NCBI RefSeq assembly: GCF_024494565.1 | Contig: NZ_JANHDN010000002.1 | Span: 62,001-126,000, forward strand | Direction: 5' to 3' | Origin: Halorubrum rutilum | GTDB taxonomy: Archaea > Halobacteriota > Halobacteria > Halobacteriales > Haloferacaceae | DNA length: 64,000 bases | Shown here: one piece after another, positions 1 through 9,159 of the stretch | Position numbering within the stretch: the stretch's first letter is position 1 | How the letters are laid out: the number at the start of each line of letters is the position of its first letter | Position numbers and translations under genes: made by a program | Notes under the pieces: generated by a model | Told to the model about the DNA's origin: nothing | Seen by the model: only the letters and a program-made list of their open reading frames with translations | The model's database searches: none

Positions 1-1
1 G

Positions 2-952
2 CGGTACATAGCGAAGCGCACCGGCCACGCGTTCTTCGTGATGTGGCTCGTGGCGACGACGGTGTTCGTCGGCCTGCGGTCGGTGCCGGGCGGGCCGGTC
101 CGGGCGATGCTCGGCCAGGAGGCGACGCCGGAGGCGGTCGCGAGCCTCCGCGCCGAACTCGGCCTCGACCAGCCGCTGTACGTCCAGTACGTCGAGTGGT
201 TCTCGGAGATGCTGGTCGGCGACTTCGGACAGAGCATCACGTCGAGCGAGTCCGTGGCGGGGCTCATCGCGGCGGCGGCCCCGCGGACGCTCTCGATCGC
301 CGCCTTCGGCGTGGTGCTCGGGCTCGCCGTCGCGATCCCCGCCGGGATCATCGGGGCGACGAAGCGGAACCAGCTGCAGGACTACGTCGCGACGATCGGC
401 GCGTTCATCGGGATCTCGATGCCGGCGTTCTTCGTCGGCATCCTGCTGGCCATCGTCTTCGGCGTGCAGCTCGGGTGGTTCCCCGTGGTCGGCTACACCC
501 CGATCTCGGAGGGGGTCGTCCCGTGGCTGCGCAGCATCTTCCTCCCGGGCGTCGCGGTCGGGCTGCCGTACGCGGCGGGCGTCACGCGGATGATGCGGTC
601 CTCGCTCATCGAGACGCTCGACGAGCAGTACATGCGGACGGCGGTCGCGAAGGGGGTTAGCTCGCGGATCCGACTGTACAAGCACGCGCTCCAGAACGCG
701 CTGATCCCGGTCGTCACGATCGCGGGGATCCAGCTGGCGCTCATCCTCGGCGGGAGCGTCACCGTGGAGATCGTCTTCGGCATCCAGGGGCTGGGTCGGC
801 TCCTCGTGAACTCGATCCTCGAACGCAACTACCCCGTGACGCAGATGACGATCCTGCTCATCGCGGGCATCTTCGTCTTCATGAACCTACTCGTCGACAT
901 CGCGTACACGGCGATCGATCCGCGGATCCGATACGGAGGAGAGCAGTCATGA
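2..952 (+). CDS. dppB: Peptide-type ABC transporter permease DppB (5' end outside window)
   Basis: Membrane permease subunit of a binding-protein-dependent ABC importer for peptides or related solutes. The frame is already open at base 2 and reads RYIAKRTGHAFFV before the first in-frame ATG at 41. This resembles the conserved first membrane helix of DppB, so the true start lies just outside the window and only a few codons are missing. About six membrane segments are visible. The EAA loop that docks on the ATPase is at 630-665 (YMRTAVAKGVSS). The stop overlaps the dppC start in ATGA. The substrate-binding protein is not in the window, so the substrate is inferred only from family. Confidence 0.93.
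   Translation, partial: RYIAKRTGHAFFVMWLVATTVFVGLRSVPGGPVRAMLGQEATPEAVASLRAELGLDQPLYVQYVEWFSEMLVGDFGQSITSSESVAGLIAAAAPRTLSIAAFGVVLGLAVAIPAGIIGATKRNQLQDYVATIGAFIGISMPAFFVGILLAIVFGVQLGWFPVVGYTPISEGVVPWLRSIFLPGVAVGLPYAAGVTRMMRSSLIETLDEQYMRTAVAKGVSSRIRLYKHALQNALIPVVTIAGIQLALILGGSVTVEIVFGIQGLGRLLVNSILERNYPVTQMTILLIAGIFVFMNLLVDIAYTAIDPRIRYGGEQS
935..940 (+). promoter_or_regulatory. Shine-Dalgarno site of dppC
   Basis: GGAGGA ends eight bases before the dppC ATG at 949, inside the end of dppB. A clear SD site fits an internal operon cistron; most first genes in this window look leaderless instead. Confidence 0.6.
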
Positions 953-1944
953 GTGATAAGAACGCGGGTACTCCGGAGTTCGCGCGGCACGCCGGCGAGT
1001 TCGGTCCGGGCGAGGTCCCCGACGAGTACCACACCGAAGAGGCGGTCGAAGAGTACACGACGACGCGCGAGCGGATCGTCCGCGTCCTGAAGCGGGACAA
1101 GCTCGCGCTCCTGGGCGCGCTGGTCGTCGTCGGGTTCGTGCTGACGGCGGCGTTCGCGCCGTACGTCGCCCCGCACGGCCCGGAGGAGCAGTTCGGCTTC
1201 ATGCAGGAGCCGATGAGCGAGTCGACCGGCGACTTCGACGGCGACGGACAGCGGGAGACCGTGACGCATTACCTCGGGACCGACTCGTTCGGCTACGACA
1301 TCCTGACGCGGATCATGTACGGGGCGCAGATATCCCTCTTGGTGGCGTTCGCGACCGTCGCGTTCGCGTTCACCGTCGGGACGGCGCTCGGGACGCTCGC
1401 CGGCTTCTACGGCGGGAAGATCGACTCGGTGATCATGCGCGGGATCGACTTCATCTGGGCGTTCCCGACGATCATTCTCGGCGTCGGGATCATCGCCGTG
1501 ATGGGGGGGTTGGGCTGGCTCAACGTCGTGATCGCCATCGGGATCGCGTTCATCGACGACTTCGCCCGCATTGTGCGCGGTGAGGTGCTCTCCATCCGGC
1601 AGGAGGAGTACATCACGGCCGCGCAGGCGGTCGGGATGAGCGACGTCCGGGTGATGTTCAAGGAGATACTGCCGAACGCGGTGTCGCCGATCATCGTCCA
1701 GGCGACGCTCATGATCCCGCTGGCCATCCTCGGCGAGGCCGCCCTGTCGTTCCTCGGGCTGGGGGTGAAGCCGACGACCCCGACGTGGGGGCTCCTGATC
1801 TCGGACGGCCGGCAGTTCATCTCGCAGGCGTGGTGGATCTCGGTGATGCCGGGGCTGGCGATCATGACCGTCGTGCTGGCGTTCAACACGCTCGGAGACG
1901 GGCTCAGGGACGCGTTCGACATCTCCGAGAGCGAGGTGAGCTGA
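949..1944 (+). CDS. dppC: Peptide-type ABC transporter permease DppC
   Basis: Second permease subunit of the importer, 331 residues. A cytoplasmic N-terminal arm of about 55 residues precedes the first membrane helix (around residue 57). A hydrophilic external segment with the haloarchaeal acidic stretch DFDGDGQRET follows, then the LGTDSFGYDILTR motif typical of DppC. The EAA loop is at 1610-1660 (YITAAQAVGMSD). The gene overlaps dppB by four bases and is followed one base later by dppD, so translation is probably coupled. The family assignment is secure; the transported solute is not shown. Confidence 0.95.
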   Translation: MSDKNAGTPEFARHAGEFGPGEVPDEYHTEEAVEEYTTTRERIVRVLKRDKLALLGALVVVGFVLTAAFAPYVAPHGPEEQFGFMQEPMSESTGDFDGDGQRETVTHYLGTDSFGYDILTRIMYGAQISLLVAFATVAFAFTVGTALGTLAGFYGGKIDSVIMRGIDFIWAFPTIILGVGIIAVMGGLGWLNVVIAIGIAFIDDFARIVRGEVLSIRQEEYITAAQAVGMSDVRVMFKEILPNAVSPIIVQATLMIPLAILGEAALSFLGLGVKPTTPTWGLLISDGRQFISQAWWISVMPGLAIMTVVLAFNTLGDGLRDAFDISESEVS

Positions 1945-1945
1945 G

Positions 1946-2983
1946 ATGTCGACGCCGGTCCTCTCGGTCGACGACCTCCGGACGCAGTTCCCGACGGACC
2001 GCGGCGTCGTCCGCGCCGTGGACGGGGTCAGCCTGTCCATCGAACCCGGCGAGATCGTCGGGCTCGTCGGGGAGTCCGGGTCGGGGAAGAGCGTCCTCGC
2101 GGAGAGCGTGCTCGGCATCGTCGAGGAGCCGGGCGAGATCGCGGGCGGCGACATCCGCTTCGACGGGGAGTCGCTGCTGGAGATGACCGACGAACAGCGG
2201 CAGTCGATCCGGGGCGGGCGGATGTCGATGATCTTCCAGGACCCGATGAACAGCCTCAACCCGACGCTGACGGTCGGCGAGCAGATCGCCGAGACGGTGC
2301 GGCTCCACCAGGACACCGGCGAGTCCGTCACGCTGTCGGCCGAGCTGAAACGCAAGATCGTCGGGGCCGCGAAGAACGGGGAGGCGTGGCGGCGCGCGAT
2401 CGAGATGCTCGAGTCCGTGCAGATCCCCGAACCGGAGGCCCGGGCCGACGACTTCCCGCACCAGTTCTCCGGCGGGATGCGGCAGCGCGCGATGATCGCC
2501 ATGGCGCTCGCCTGCGAGCCCGACCTCGTCATCGCGGACGAGCCGACGACGGCGCTGGACGTCACGATCCAGGCGCAGATCCTCGAAGAGCTCGAAGACC
2601 TGAAAGACGAGTTCGACACCGCGATCCTTCTGATCACGCACGATCTCGCCGTCGTCGCCGAGACCTGCGACCGGGTCAACGTCATGTACGCCGGGGAGAT
2701 CGTCGAGCGGGCGGAGACGCGGGAGCTGTTCTCCAGCCCGGAGCACCCGTACACGCAGGGGCTCATCGCGAGCACGCCGCAGCTGGAGAACCCGGACGCC
2801 ACGCTGGAGCCGATCGAGGGGAACGTCCCGGACCTGATAGACATCGAGTACGCGTGCCACTTCGCGCCCCGCTGTCCCGAGGCGGAGCGGGAGTGCTTCG
2901 AGCGCGCCCCGGAGTTCCGGTCGGTCGGCGACGACCACGAGGCCGCCTGCCTCCGTCGCGGTCCGGCGGGTGATCGGTTATGA
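1946..2983 (+). CDS. dppD: Peptide-type ABC transporter ATPase DppD
   Basis: First ATPase subunit, 345 residues. Visible motifs in order: Walker A GESGSGKS (about residue 38), ABC signature FSGGMRQR (about 174), Walker [12 protein letters not shown] (about 196) and the H-loop ITHDLAV (about 230). The C-terminal oligopeptide-transporter domain has the Cys pattern [16 protein letters not shown]. Relative to shorter ABC ATPases there is an extra helical segment of about 30 residues between the Q-loop and the signature, as in other DppD/OppD proteins. The gene overlaps dppF by four bases (ATGA). Confidence 0.95.
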   Translation: MSTPVLSVDDLRTQFPTDRGVVRAVDGVSLSIEPGEIVGLVGESGSGKSVLAESVLGIVEEPGEIAGGDIRFDGESLLEMTDEQRQSIRGGRMSMIFQDPMNSLNPTLTVGEQIAETVRLHQDTGESVTLSAELKRKIVGAAKNGEAWRRAIEMLESVQIPEPEARADDFPHQFSGGMRQRAMIAMALACEPDLVIADEPTTALDVTIQAQILEELEDLKDEFDTAILLITHDLAVVAETCDRVNVMYAGEIVERAETRELFSSPEHPYTQGLIASTPQLENPDATLEPIEGNVPDLIDIEYACHFAPRCPEAERECFERAPEFRSVGDDHEAACLRRGPAGDRL

Positions 2984-4365
2984 GCCGCGAGACGATGACC
3001 GACGCCCCGGCCGACGCGTCGGAGAAGGCGGGGGTCGCGACCGACGTGGTCTTGGAGACGGAGGGGCTGAAGAAGCACTTCGACCAGAGCGACGGGTTCC
3101 TCGATCGGCTGTTGAACGCCGGGCAGTCGGTGAAGGCCGTCGACGGGGTCGACCTGGAGCTCCGGGCGGGGGAGACGCTGGCCGTCGTCGGCGAGTCGGG
3201 GTGCGGGAAGTCGACGCTCGGCCGGACGCTGTTGAACCTCCACGAGCCGACCGAGGGGACGGTGCGGTTCCGGGGCGAGGAGATCGGCGGCCTCTCCGAC
3301 CGCGAGATGCGGCCGTACCGGTCGGAGATCCAGATGGTGTTCCAGGACCCGCTGGCGTCGCTCAACCCCCGACAGACCGTCGGGGACATCGTGACCGCCC
3401 CGATGGAGGTCCACGGGATCGGCGACTCCGACGCGGACCGGACGGAGCGGGCGAAGGAGCTCCTCGAACGGGTCGGGCTCAAGCCGTCGTACATCGACCG
3501 CTACCCGGGCCAGTTCTCCGGGGGGCAACAGCAGCGGGTCGGCATCGCCCGGGCGCTGGCCGTCGAGCCGGACGTCATCGTCGCCGACGAGCCCGTGAGC
3601 GCGCTCGACGTCTCCGTGCAGGCGCAGATACTCAACCTCCTGAAAAACCTCCAGTCCGAGCTGGGGCTGTCGCTCGTCCTGATCGCGCACGACCTCTCCG
3701 TGATCCGGCAGGTCGCGAGCCGGGTCGCGGTGATGTACTTGGGGAAGATCGTGGAGACCGCGCCGGTCCGGGAGCTGTTCGAGGAGCCGAAACACCCGTA
3801 CACGAAGAGCCTCCTCTCCGCGGTCCCGCGGATCGACCCGTCGGCGCGGACCGACCGCGTGGTGCTCCGCGGGACGGTCCCCTCGCCGATCGACCCGCCG
3901 TCGGGCTGCCGGTTCCACACCCGGTGTCCGGCCGTGATCCCGGGCGACGACTGGAGCGGGAGCCAGGCGGCGTTCCGGCGCGCCTTCACCTTCCAGACCC
4001 GCGTTGAGGGCGGCGACGTCGACGTGGACGCCGTCCGTCGACAGATGGAGGGCGCCGAGGGGGGGTCCGCGAGCGACGAGGCGGTCGCCGAGCGGATCGT
4101 GGAGACGACGCTGCCGGGGGAGCCGCGCTCGCTGCCCGACGACGCCGCCGAGCGGATACGGGAGGCCGCGCGCCTGCTCGTGGACGGCGACGCGGACGCC
4201 GCCGACCGGACGCTCGGGGAGCTGTGCTTGTCGCCGTGCGCCGACGACGAGCCCGCGCGGGTGGACACGGGCGACGACAGGTGGGCGGCCTGCCACCGCG
4301 TCGACCCGGAGCACGACGCCTCCGTCGAACCGATGGAGGGGACCGGAGCGGGCTCGTCCGGCTGA
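2980..4365 (+). CDS. dppF: Peptide-type ABC transporter ATPase DppF with long C-terminal insertion
   Basis: Second ATPase subunit, 461 residues against roughly 320-340 for ordinary DppF. Walker [10 protein letters not shown], signature FSGGQQQR, Walker [13 protein letters not shown] and H-loop IAHDLSV are intact. The C-terminal oligopeptide-transporter domain starts normally (GCRFHTRCP at about 3904-3930). It then runs through roughly 100 acidic residues before the usual closing Cys-rich part ([11 protein letters not shown] ... WAACHR, about 4217-4300). The insertion therefore splits the domain and is not a simple tail. This is the last gene of the operon; the next gene is on the other strand. 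Confidence 0.93.
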   Translation: MSRETMTDAPADASEKAGVATDVVLETEGLKKHFDQSDGFLDRLLNAGQSVKAVDGVDLELRAGETLAVVGESGCGKSTLGRTLLNLHEPTEGTVRFRGEEIGGLSDREMRPYRSEIQMVFQDPLASLNPRQTVGDIVTAPMEVHGIGDSDADRTERAKELLERVGLKPSYIDRYPGQFSGGQQQRVGIARALAVEPDVIVADEPVSALDVSVQAQILNLLKNLQSELGLSLVLIAHDLSVIRQVASRVAVMYLGKIVETAPVRELFEEPKHPYTKSLLSAVPRIDPSARTDRVVLRGTVPSPIDPPSGCRFHTRCPAVIPGDDWSGSQAAFRRAFTFQTRVEGGDVDVDAVRRQMEGAEGGSASDEAVAERIVETTLPGEPRSLPDDAAERIREAARLLVDGDADAADRTLGELCLSPCADDEPARVDTGDDRWAACHRVDPEHDASVEPMEGTGAGSSG

Positions 4366-4414
4366 ATCGCCCCGGCTCGAAGGGCGTCGGCCGCGTTTCG
4401 GAGTCGATCCGGGT

Positions 4415-5473
4415 TCAGGGGTCGACCCGCGTCAGCCACGCCTCGGGGTCGTCGAGCTCGGCCCCGGTCGGGAGGTTCTCGGAGCGCTCCCAGACCGCGC
4501 CGGCGGCCTCGATCCCACGGGCGTCGGCGACGCGGCGGAAGAAGGCGGCGCCCCGCTCGTACTGGCGGCGCTTCATCCCCAGCCCGAGGAGGCGCTGCGC
4601 GAGCCGCCGGACCGGGCCGCCGCCCCCGCGGCGCTCGTCGAGCTTGCGCCGCAGGTCGGCGTACTCGCCGTCGAACGCGCGGTCCATCAGCACCTCCGCG
4701 TACCCCTCGACCGCGGTCATGGCGGCCTGCAGCTCGCCGAACGCCGCCGAGTCGAGCCCGCCGAGCGTCATCTCGCCCGCCGTCAGTCCCTCCACGCCGC
4801 GCTCGACGCGCGATTCGAGGTACTCCGGGAGCCACGGCGCCGCGCCGAACTCGGCCGCGTGCGTCACCTCGTGGAACGCGATCCACCGCCGGAACCGCGG
4901 GTAGTCGACGTCGAGCGACGCCGCGACGGCGACGATGTTCGGGTGGACGAAGTAGAGCCCGTGGTCGGCGTCGGGCTCGTCGGCGAGCAGCAGCGGGTCG
5001 TACTGGCCGAGGACGTTCCGCGCGAGGAAGCCGAGCGCGAACGCCATCGTCCCGGTGTTGGCGATCCGCGAGGCGTCCCGCGTGAGCGCCGCGGCCGGGT
5101 CGTCGAAGCCGTCGGCGCCGCCGGGGCCGCCGAGGCCGTCGAGAGCGCCGCCCGCCCCCGTCCCCGACTGCCCGGTCGCCGCCGCCTCGATCGGCGCCAT
5201 CACGTTCCGGAACGTGTCGACGCTCGCGTCGATCCAGTGGTGGCGGTTCTGCACCTCGATCGCGTCGGGGACGTCGAACGCGATCCCAGCGACCTCGCTC
5301 AGCCGCGCCCGGGCGTCGCGGACGTCGGCGGCGTACCCCTCGCGCTCGCCGGCCGTGAGCGCGAGCGAGCCGGGGTCCGTGCTCGCCTTCGCGGCCGCCG
5401 CGGCCCGGTCCCAGTCGACGACGCCGTCGCCGGACGCCTCGGAGACCGCGCGCAGGCTTCGGAGAATGTCCAT
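4415..5473 (-). CDS. Zinc-dependent metalloprotease-like protein (zincin_2 type)
   Basis: A protein of 352 residues with an HExxH zinc site, HEVTH, at about residue 200 (plus-strand 4860-4880). The site sits in WIAFHEVTHAAEFGAAPW, where the following Glu could be the third ligand. The N-terminal part (NRHHWIDASVDTF, PIEAAA) and overall layout match the family annotated as zinc-dependent metalloprotease or coenzyme F420 biosynthesis-associated protein (PF10103 type), found in actinobacteria and haloarchaea. The physiological substrate is unknown. The gene stands alone, between the dpp operon and a small membrane-protein gene. The ATG at 5473 is the first plausible start. Confidence 0.8.
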   Translation of the reverse strand: MDILRSLRAVSEASGDGVVDWDRAAAAAKASTDPGSLALTAGEREGYAADVRDARARLSEVAGIAFDVPDAIEVQNRHHWIDASVDTFRNVMAPIEAAATGQSGTGAGGALDGLGGPGGADGFDDPAAALTRDASRIANTGTMAFALGFLARNVLGQYDPLLLADEPDADHGLYFVHPNIVAVAASLDVDYPRFRRWIAFHEVTHAAEFGAAPWLPEYLESRVERGVEGLTAGEMTLGGLDSAAFGELQAAMTAVEGYAEVLMDRAFDGEYADLRRKLDERRGGGGPVRRLAQRLLGLGMKRRQYERGAAFFRRVADARGIEAAGAVWERSENLPTGAELDDPEAWLTRVDP

Positions 5474-5547
5474 ACGAACGGCAGGGCTGCGCGCCTGAAA
5501 TCGCTTGCGTCGGGTCGGCGTCGCCGCCGATCGCTCGCGTCCGCCCG

Positions 5548-5847
5548 TCAGTCGTCGCCGGCGATCCCCGACGGGACCTCGTCGTCGCCGCGGAGTCTCG
5601 CGACGCCGACCGCGACCGCGGCGAGCGCGGCGAGCGCGAGCAGGAGGCCCGCGATCGACTTCCCTCGGCAGCCGCCGCCGGAGCCGGCGTCGCCCGCGTC
5701 GTCGCTCGCGCGGTCGCCGTTCGCGTCCGACGCCGACTCGGTGCCCGCCGCCGGCTCCTCGGCCGCGCCGAAGAGTTCGAACGGCCCGACGTCGACGTCC
5801 CCGTCGCCGAGGTGTACCTCCAACAGCGTGAACGATGAGTCGCTCAT
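5548..5847 (-). CDS. Small single-span membrane protein, hypothetical
   Basis: 99 residues, family not recognised. The N-terminal half is acidic and low in complexity. A Gly-Gly-Gly-Cys-Arg segment precedes one hydrophobic helix (residues about 66-86, rich in Ala and Leu), followed by a short acidic tail. The N-terminus MSDSSFTLLEVHLGDGDVDVG reads like a folded beta-hairpin. Its start at 5847 and the clean gap to the M42 peptidase gene suggest a real gene. No function can be assigned. Confidence 0.55.
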   Translation of the reverse strand: MSDSSFTLLEVHLGDGDVDVGPFELFGAAEEPAAGTESASDANGDRASDDAGDAGSGGGCRGKSIAGLLLALAALAAVAVGVARLRGDDEVPSGIAGDD

Positions 5848-5976
5848 ATCCCGTCGTTCGCGCGGCGACGGTTTAGGCGTGGCGGCGGCGCGGGTCGGCG
5901 GGCGCTCGCGGCTCGGGGGAGCGTTCGCAGGGCTCAGATCGGCGGTTTCTTGCCGGCCGCCCCGTCACTCCCGACC

Positions 5977-7041
5977 ATGCACGAGAGCGGCCGGACGTTC
6001 CTCGACGACCTGCTCGCGACCGCCAGCCCCTCCGGGTTCGAGGCGGCGAGCCAGCGGGTGTGGACCGACTACGTCGGCGAGTTCGCGGACGACATCTCCG
6101 TCGACGCCTACGGCAACGCCGTCGCGGTCAGCGAGGGCGCCCCCGACGCGCCGGCGATCGCCCTGACGGGCCACGCCGACGAGATCGGATTCATCGTCCG
6201 CGACGTGCTCGACGACGGGTTCCTTCGGATCGCCCGGATCGGGGGCTCCGACCGCACCGTCTCGAAGGGCCAGCACGTCACGGTCCACGCCGACGAGCCC
6301 GTGCAGGGCGTGATCGGCCAGACCGCGATCCACCTGCGGGATCAGTCGGACGACGAGTACCAAGAGATCGCCGGGCAGTTCGTCGACGTCGGCGCGACCG
6401 ATGCCGAGGAGGCCCGCGAGCACGTCGAGGTCGGCGACCCGGTCACCGTCTCGACGGAGCCGAGGGAGCTGGTCGGCGACCGGATCGCCGCCCGCGGGAT
6501 CGACAACCGCACGGGGACGTGGGCGGCCGCCGAGGGGCTCCGCCGCGCGGCCGAGCGCGGCGTCGACGCGACCGTCTACGCCGTCTCCACGGTCCAGGAG
6601 GAGGTCGGGCTCCAGGGCGCTCGGATGGTCGGCGTCGACCTCGACGACGTGGACGCGTTCGTCGCCGTCGACGTCACGCACGCCACCGACAACCCCGACG
6701 TGGAGACCGAACGCCGCGGTCCGGTCGAGCTCGGCGCGGGCCCGGTGGTCGCCCGCGGGAGCGCCAACCACCCGTCGCTCGTCGCGCTCGCGCGCGACGC
6801 CGCGGCCGACGCGGGCGTCGACGTCCAACTTCAGGCGGCCGGCACGCGGACCGGCACCGACGCGGACGCGTTCTACACGGCGCGGGGCGGCGTCCCGTCG
6901 CTCAACGTCTCGATCCCGAACCGGTACATGCACACGCCCGTCGAGGTCGTCGACCTCGGCGACCTCGACGCGGTCGCCGAGCTGCTCGCCGGCGTCGCCG
7001 ACGGCGCGGCCGACGCGGCCCCGTTCGCGGTCGACGTCTGA
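5977..7041 (+). CDS. M42-family metallo-aminopeptidase
   Basis: Cytosolic di-metal aminopeptidase, 354 residues, that trims N-terminal residues from short peptides. Metal and catalytic residues are visible in family order: His in LTGHADEIGF, Asp in GIDNRTGTW, Glu-Glu in VQEEVGLQGA, Asp in VAVDVTHATD, and the late His in NRYMHTPVE. The ATG at 5977 was chosen over an in-frame TTG at 5950, because the family begins close to the helix ESGRTFLDDLLATASPSG. M42 enzymes usually form large tetrahedral complexes, which would suit recycling of peptides such as those taken up by the nearby importer; that link is inference. Confidence 0.9.
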   Translation: MHESGRTFLDDLLATASPSGFEAASQRVWTDYVGEFADDISVDAYGNAVAVSEGAPDAPAIALTGHADEIGFIVRDVLDDGFLRIARIGGSDRTVSKGQHVTVHADEPVQGVIGQTAIHLRDQSDDEYQEIAGQFVDVGATDAEEAREHVEVGDPVTVSTEPRELVGDRIAARGIDNRTGTWAAAEGLRRAAERGVDATVYAVSTVQEEVGLQGARMVGVDLDDVDAFVAVDVTHATDNPDVETERRGPVELGAGPVVARGSANHPSLVALARDAAADAGVDVQLQAAGTRTGTDADAFYTARGGVPSLNVSIPNRYMHTPVEVVDLGDLDAVAELLAGVADGAADAAPFAVDV

Positions 7042-7113
7042 GCGCCGCCTGGCACCGCCGCGACCGGGAGCTGAGCCACGGTAAACCGGGGCACGGCGCC
7101 GTCGAAGCGGAAC

Positions 7114-7123
7114 TGTTTTACAA
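7114..7123 (+). promoter_or_regulatory. TATA box of tRNA-Glu
   Basis: TGTTTTACAA lies about 40-48 bases before the first base of tRNA-Glu. This is the expected distance for an archaeal TATA box with a short 5' leader. Confidence 0.5.
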
Positions 7124-7161
7124 TCTCCTGCCGTATCTGATGACGCGTCGAACGGACGTGC

Positions 7162-7236
7162 GCTCTGGTGGTGTAGTCCGGCCAATCATATCACCCTCTC
7201 ACGGTGATGACCTGGGTTCGAATCCCAGCCGGAGCA
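7162..7236 (+). tRNA. tRNA-Glu (anticodon CTC)
   Basis: A full cloverleaf can be folded by eye. Acceptor GCTCTGG pairs with CCGGAGC with one G-T pair. The anticodon stem is TCACC/GGTGA around loop CTCTCAC, so the anticodon is CTC. The T arm is CTGGG/CCCAG with loop TTCGAAT. The discriminator is A at 7236 and CCA is not encoded. No intron. It decodes GAG. Confidence 0.95.
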
Positions 7237-7311
7237 CTTCTGTGACGACCCGACCGGTGAGCCGCCGCGCCGTTCTCGCGGTCGGCGATTCAGGGTATCT
7301 CGGAGGGTCGT

Positions 7312-8475
7312 CTATTCCAGATCGGCGACGATCCACGGCTTCTCGTCGGGGTCGTACTCGCTCATCGCCCCGCTGTGGCTGCGCGTCTCGGGGGCGAGGA
7401 CGCCGACGTGTTTCAGCTGCTGAACGAAGTTGAAGAGGACGTTGTTACGGACCGCGTCCCTCCAGACCGACGGGTCCCGATAGAGGCGGGCGGTCTTCCC
7501 CCGCTCGATCAGCTCTCGAGCGCGAGTCGCGCCCCGCGTCGTGCAGAACGCGCTCAGGAAGACGTTCGGATACTCGCGGACCAGCCGCTCGACGAGGTCG
7601 AGGAAGTGGATCCGAGGGCCCTCCTTGCGGAGCGCGTCGAGCAGCAGGCCGAATTCCGGGTGCCTGGAAAACGAGTTCCGGAGGAGCACCGCGAGCGGCG
7701 GGTGGACCTCGGCGACCGTGCTCCGGCCGACGTCCGCCTTCGCCAGCCGGAGGTCGTCGAGTTCCTCGACCCCGTAGCCCCGGAGCACCGTCGCGGCCAA
7801 CTCCCCCTGCGAGGTCAGGTCGCGGGGCGAGCCGAGCGCGAGGAGACCGAGCGTCCGCGCGCTCGCGACGGTCTCGTCACTGGCGCCGAACCCGTACTCG
7901 TCGGCAATGACGTCGACGAGCTCGTCGCGCGCGAGCGGCCCGTACCGGTCGAGGGCGACGACCGGTGCGAGGTAGTTCAGCGGCTGCGCGAGGCTCAGCG
8001 TCGTGATATCGCCGCCGAACGCGTTCCCGCGGAGCCGGACCGACAGCTGTCCCTCGATGTCGGCGACTTCCTCGGTCGACTCCGCGCTCGGCGGATCGCT
8101 CCACGATGTCTCTCCGTCGGCGTCGACGCCGATGACGCCGACCCCCTTCGACCGGAGCAGGTTCGCGTGGGTCGCCACGGCTTCGCCGTCGCCCGCGAGA
8201 TAGGAGACGTGCGCGCCCTGCTGGTAGGTCATCGCCTGTCCGATGCCGCGGAGGAGGTTCCGCTCCCCCTTCACCTCGATCGCGAACACCCGGTCCGCGT
8301 CGGTGAAGCCGAGCACGTCAGGGTACCGCCCACGGATCGCGATCTCGTGGCGGCGGCACCGGTCGAGCACGTCCGCGTACGTCCCGCTGTGGGCCTCCGG
8401 CACGTGCACCAGCGGCTCGTAGTTCCGCTCGTCGAGCGCGGTCACCACGCGGTCGAACACCGCCGGCTCGTCCAT
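7312..8475 (-). CDS. Predicted PD-(D/E)XK nuclease-like protein with C-terminal helical/winged-helix region
   Basis: 387 residues, no named family recognised. Near the N-terminus Asp53 (RYPDVLGF), Glu67 and Lys69 (FAIEVKGE) and Gln80/Gln85 (GIGQAMTYQQ) give the D ... ExK ... Q pattern of restriction-like PD-(D/E)XK nucleases. The beta-strand spacing fits. The rest is alpha-helical with at least one segment that looks like a winged helix (DELVDVIADEYGF ... TVASARTLGLLALG). A later Arg/Lys-rich stretch (ARELIERGKTARLYRD) could bind nucleic acid. Role unknown: it could be DNA repair, an orphan restriction or defence nuclease, or a remnant of an element inserted by tRNA-Glu. No methylase or integrase is adjacent. 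Confidence 0.6.
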   Translation of the reverse strand: MDEPAVFDRVVTALDERNYEPLVHVPEAHSGTYADVLDRCRRHEIAIRGRYPDVLGFTDADRVFAIEVKGERNLLRGIGQAMTYQQGAHVSYLAGDGEAVATHANLLRSKGVGVIGVDADGETSWSDPPSAESTEEVADIEGQLSVRLRGNAFGGDITTLSLAQPLNYLAPVVALDRYGPLARDELVDVIADEYGFGASDETVASARTLGLLALGSPRDLTSQGELAATVLRGYGVEELDDLRLAKADVGRSTVAEVHPPLAVLLRNSFSRHPEFGLLLDALRKEGPRIHFLDLVERLVREYPNVFLSAFCTTRGATRARELIERGKTARLYRDPSVWRDAVRNNVLFNFVQQLKHVGVLAPETRSHSGAMSEYDPDEKPWIVADLE

Positions 8476-8593
8476 GGGGGGCCGTGTGCGCCGCGGGCAA
8501 TAAGCGGTTCTCCCGTCGGGCGTCGCCTCTCGGTGACTCGACTCCCGCCCGCGACGCGGTCGGTGACCGCCGAACGCGACCCGACCGCCGCCG

Positions 8594-8998
8594 TCAGCTC
8601 TCCGCGGCCGACGCCGATCCCTCGGTCCGGTCGTACTTCTCCTCGAACTCCTGAATGAGCTGGCCCATCTTCGCGTACCAGTCGTTGAGCATGCGCTGCA
8701 TGTCGTCGGCGACCTGCTCCGGGTCGGTCGGGCGGTAGACGTGGTAGTACCCTCCCTGGTCGTAGTTCACCTGCTCCTTCTGGATGAAGCCGGCCTGGAG
8801 GAGCCGCTGCACGGCGCGGTAGGCGGTCGACCGCTCGCGGTCGACCGCGTCGCCGATCTCGTCGATCGTCAGCGGCGCCTCGGCCCGGACGAGCTCCTGA
8901 AAGACCCGCCTGTCGAGCTGTGTGAGCCCGTGGAAACACTCCAGTAACCCCTCACACGCCATGTCCCGCTGGAGCTGTTCGGACATCGAGTCTGGCAT
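8594..8998 (-). CDS. Winged-helix transcriptional regulator (TrmB/MarR-like)
   Basis: 134 residues. A winged-helix domain occupies residues about 20-80: TQLDRRVFQELVRAEAPLTI, then the recognition helix region RERSTAYRAVQRLLQAGFIQ. A C-terminal helix (EQVADDMQRMLNDWYAKMGQL) follows, suited to dimerisation. This is the layout of haloarchaeal TrmB/MarR-like repressors. It sits next to the remnant of a PHO4 permease, so phosphate-related regulation is possible but unproven. A TATA-like box at 9029-9036 on the minus strand places transcription start near the ATG, so the mRNA is probably leaderless. Confidence 0.8.
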   Translation of the reverse strand: MPDSMSEQLQRDMACEGLLECFHGLTQLDRRVFQELVRAEAPLTIDEIGDAVDRERSTAYRAVQRLLQAGFIQKEQVNYDQGGYYHVYRPTDPEQVADDMQRMLNDWYAKMGQLIQEFEEKYDRTEGSASAAES

Positions 8999-9028
8999 TT
9001 TACTGTCGAGTCCGTACGCGACGCGCCG

Positions 9029-9036
9029 TTAAAATG
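9029..9036 (-). promoter_or_regulatory. TATA box of the winged-helix regulator
   Basis: On the minus strand the sequence reads ATTTTAAC about 31-38 bases before the ATG at 8998, the spacing of leaderless haloarchaeal genes. Confidence 0.45.
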
Positions 9037-9159
9037 TTTGTGTATAGAACGCACAATTTCGCGCCAACGGGCCGGGATCGCAGAGGGGGACGCCCGCGGT
9101 CCGCGGTCGCTTCGCCGACGGTTGTCCGAGGCGAGCGCCGCGCGGTCGCCCCCGGGCGG

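Noticed and set aside
829..4314. Long reading frame on the minus strand (1161 residues) opposite dppC-dppF
   Set aside because: It is antisense to four well-supported genes, has Arg/His/Asp/Val-rich low-complexity composition and is a typical result of high G+C codon bias.
5950..5976. TTG start adding nine residues to the M42 aminopeptidase
   Set aside because: The family begins near the ATG at 5977 and TTG starts are rare here.
7162..8600. Integrative element at tRNA-Glu
   Set aside because: No integrase and no second copy of the tRNA 3' end could be found by eye downstream, so an element with att sites is not supported.
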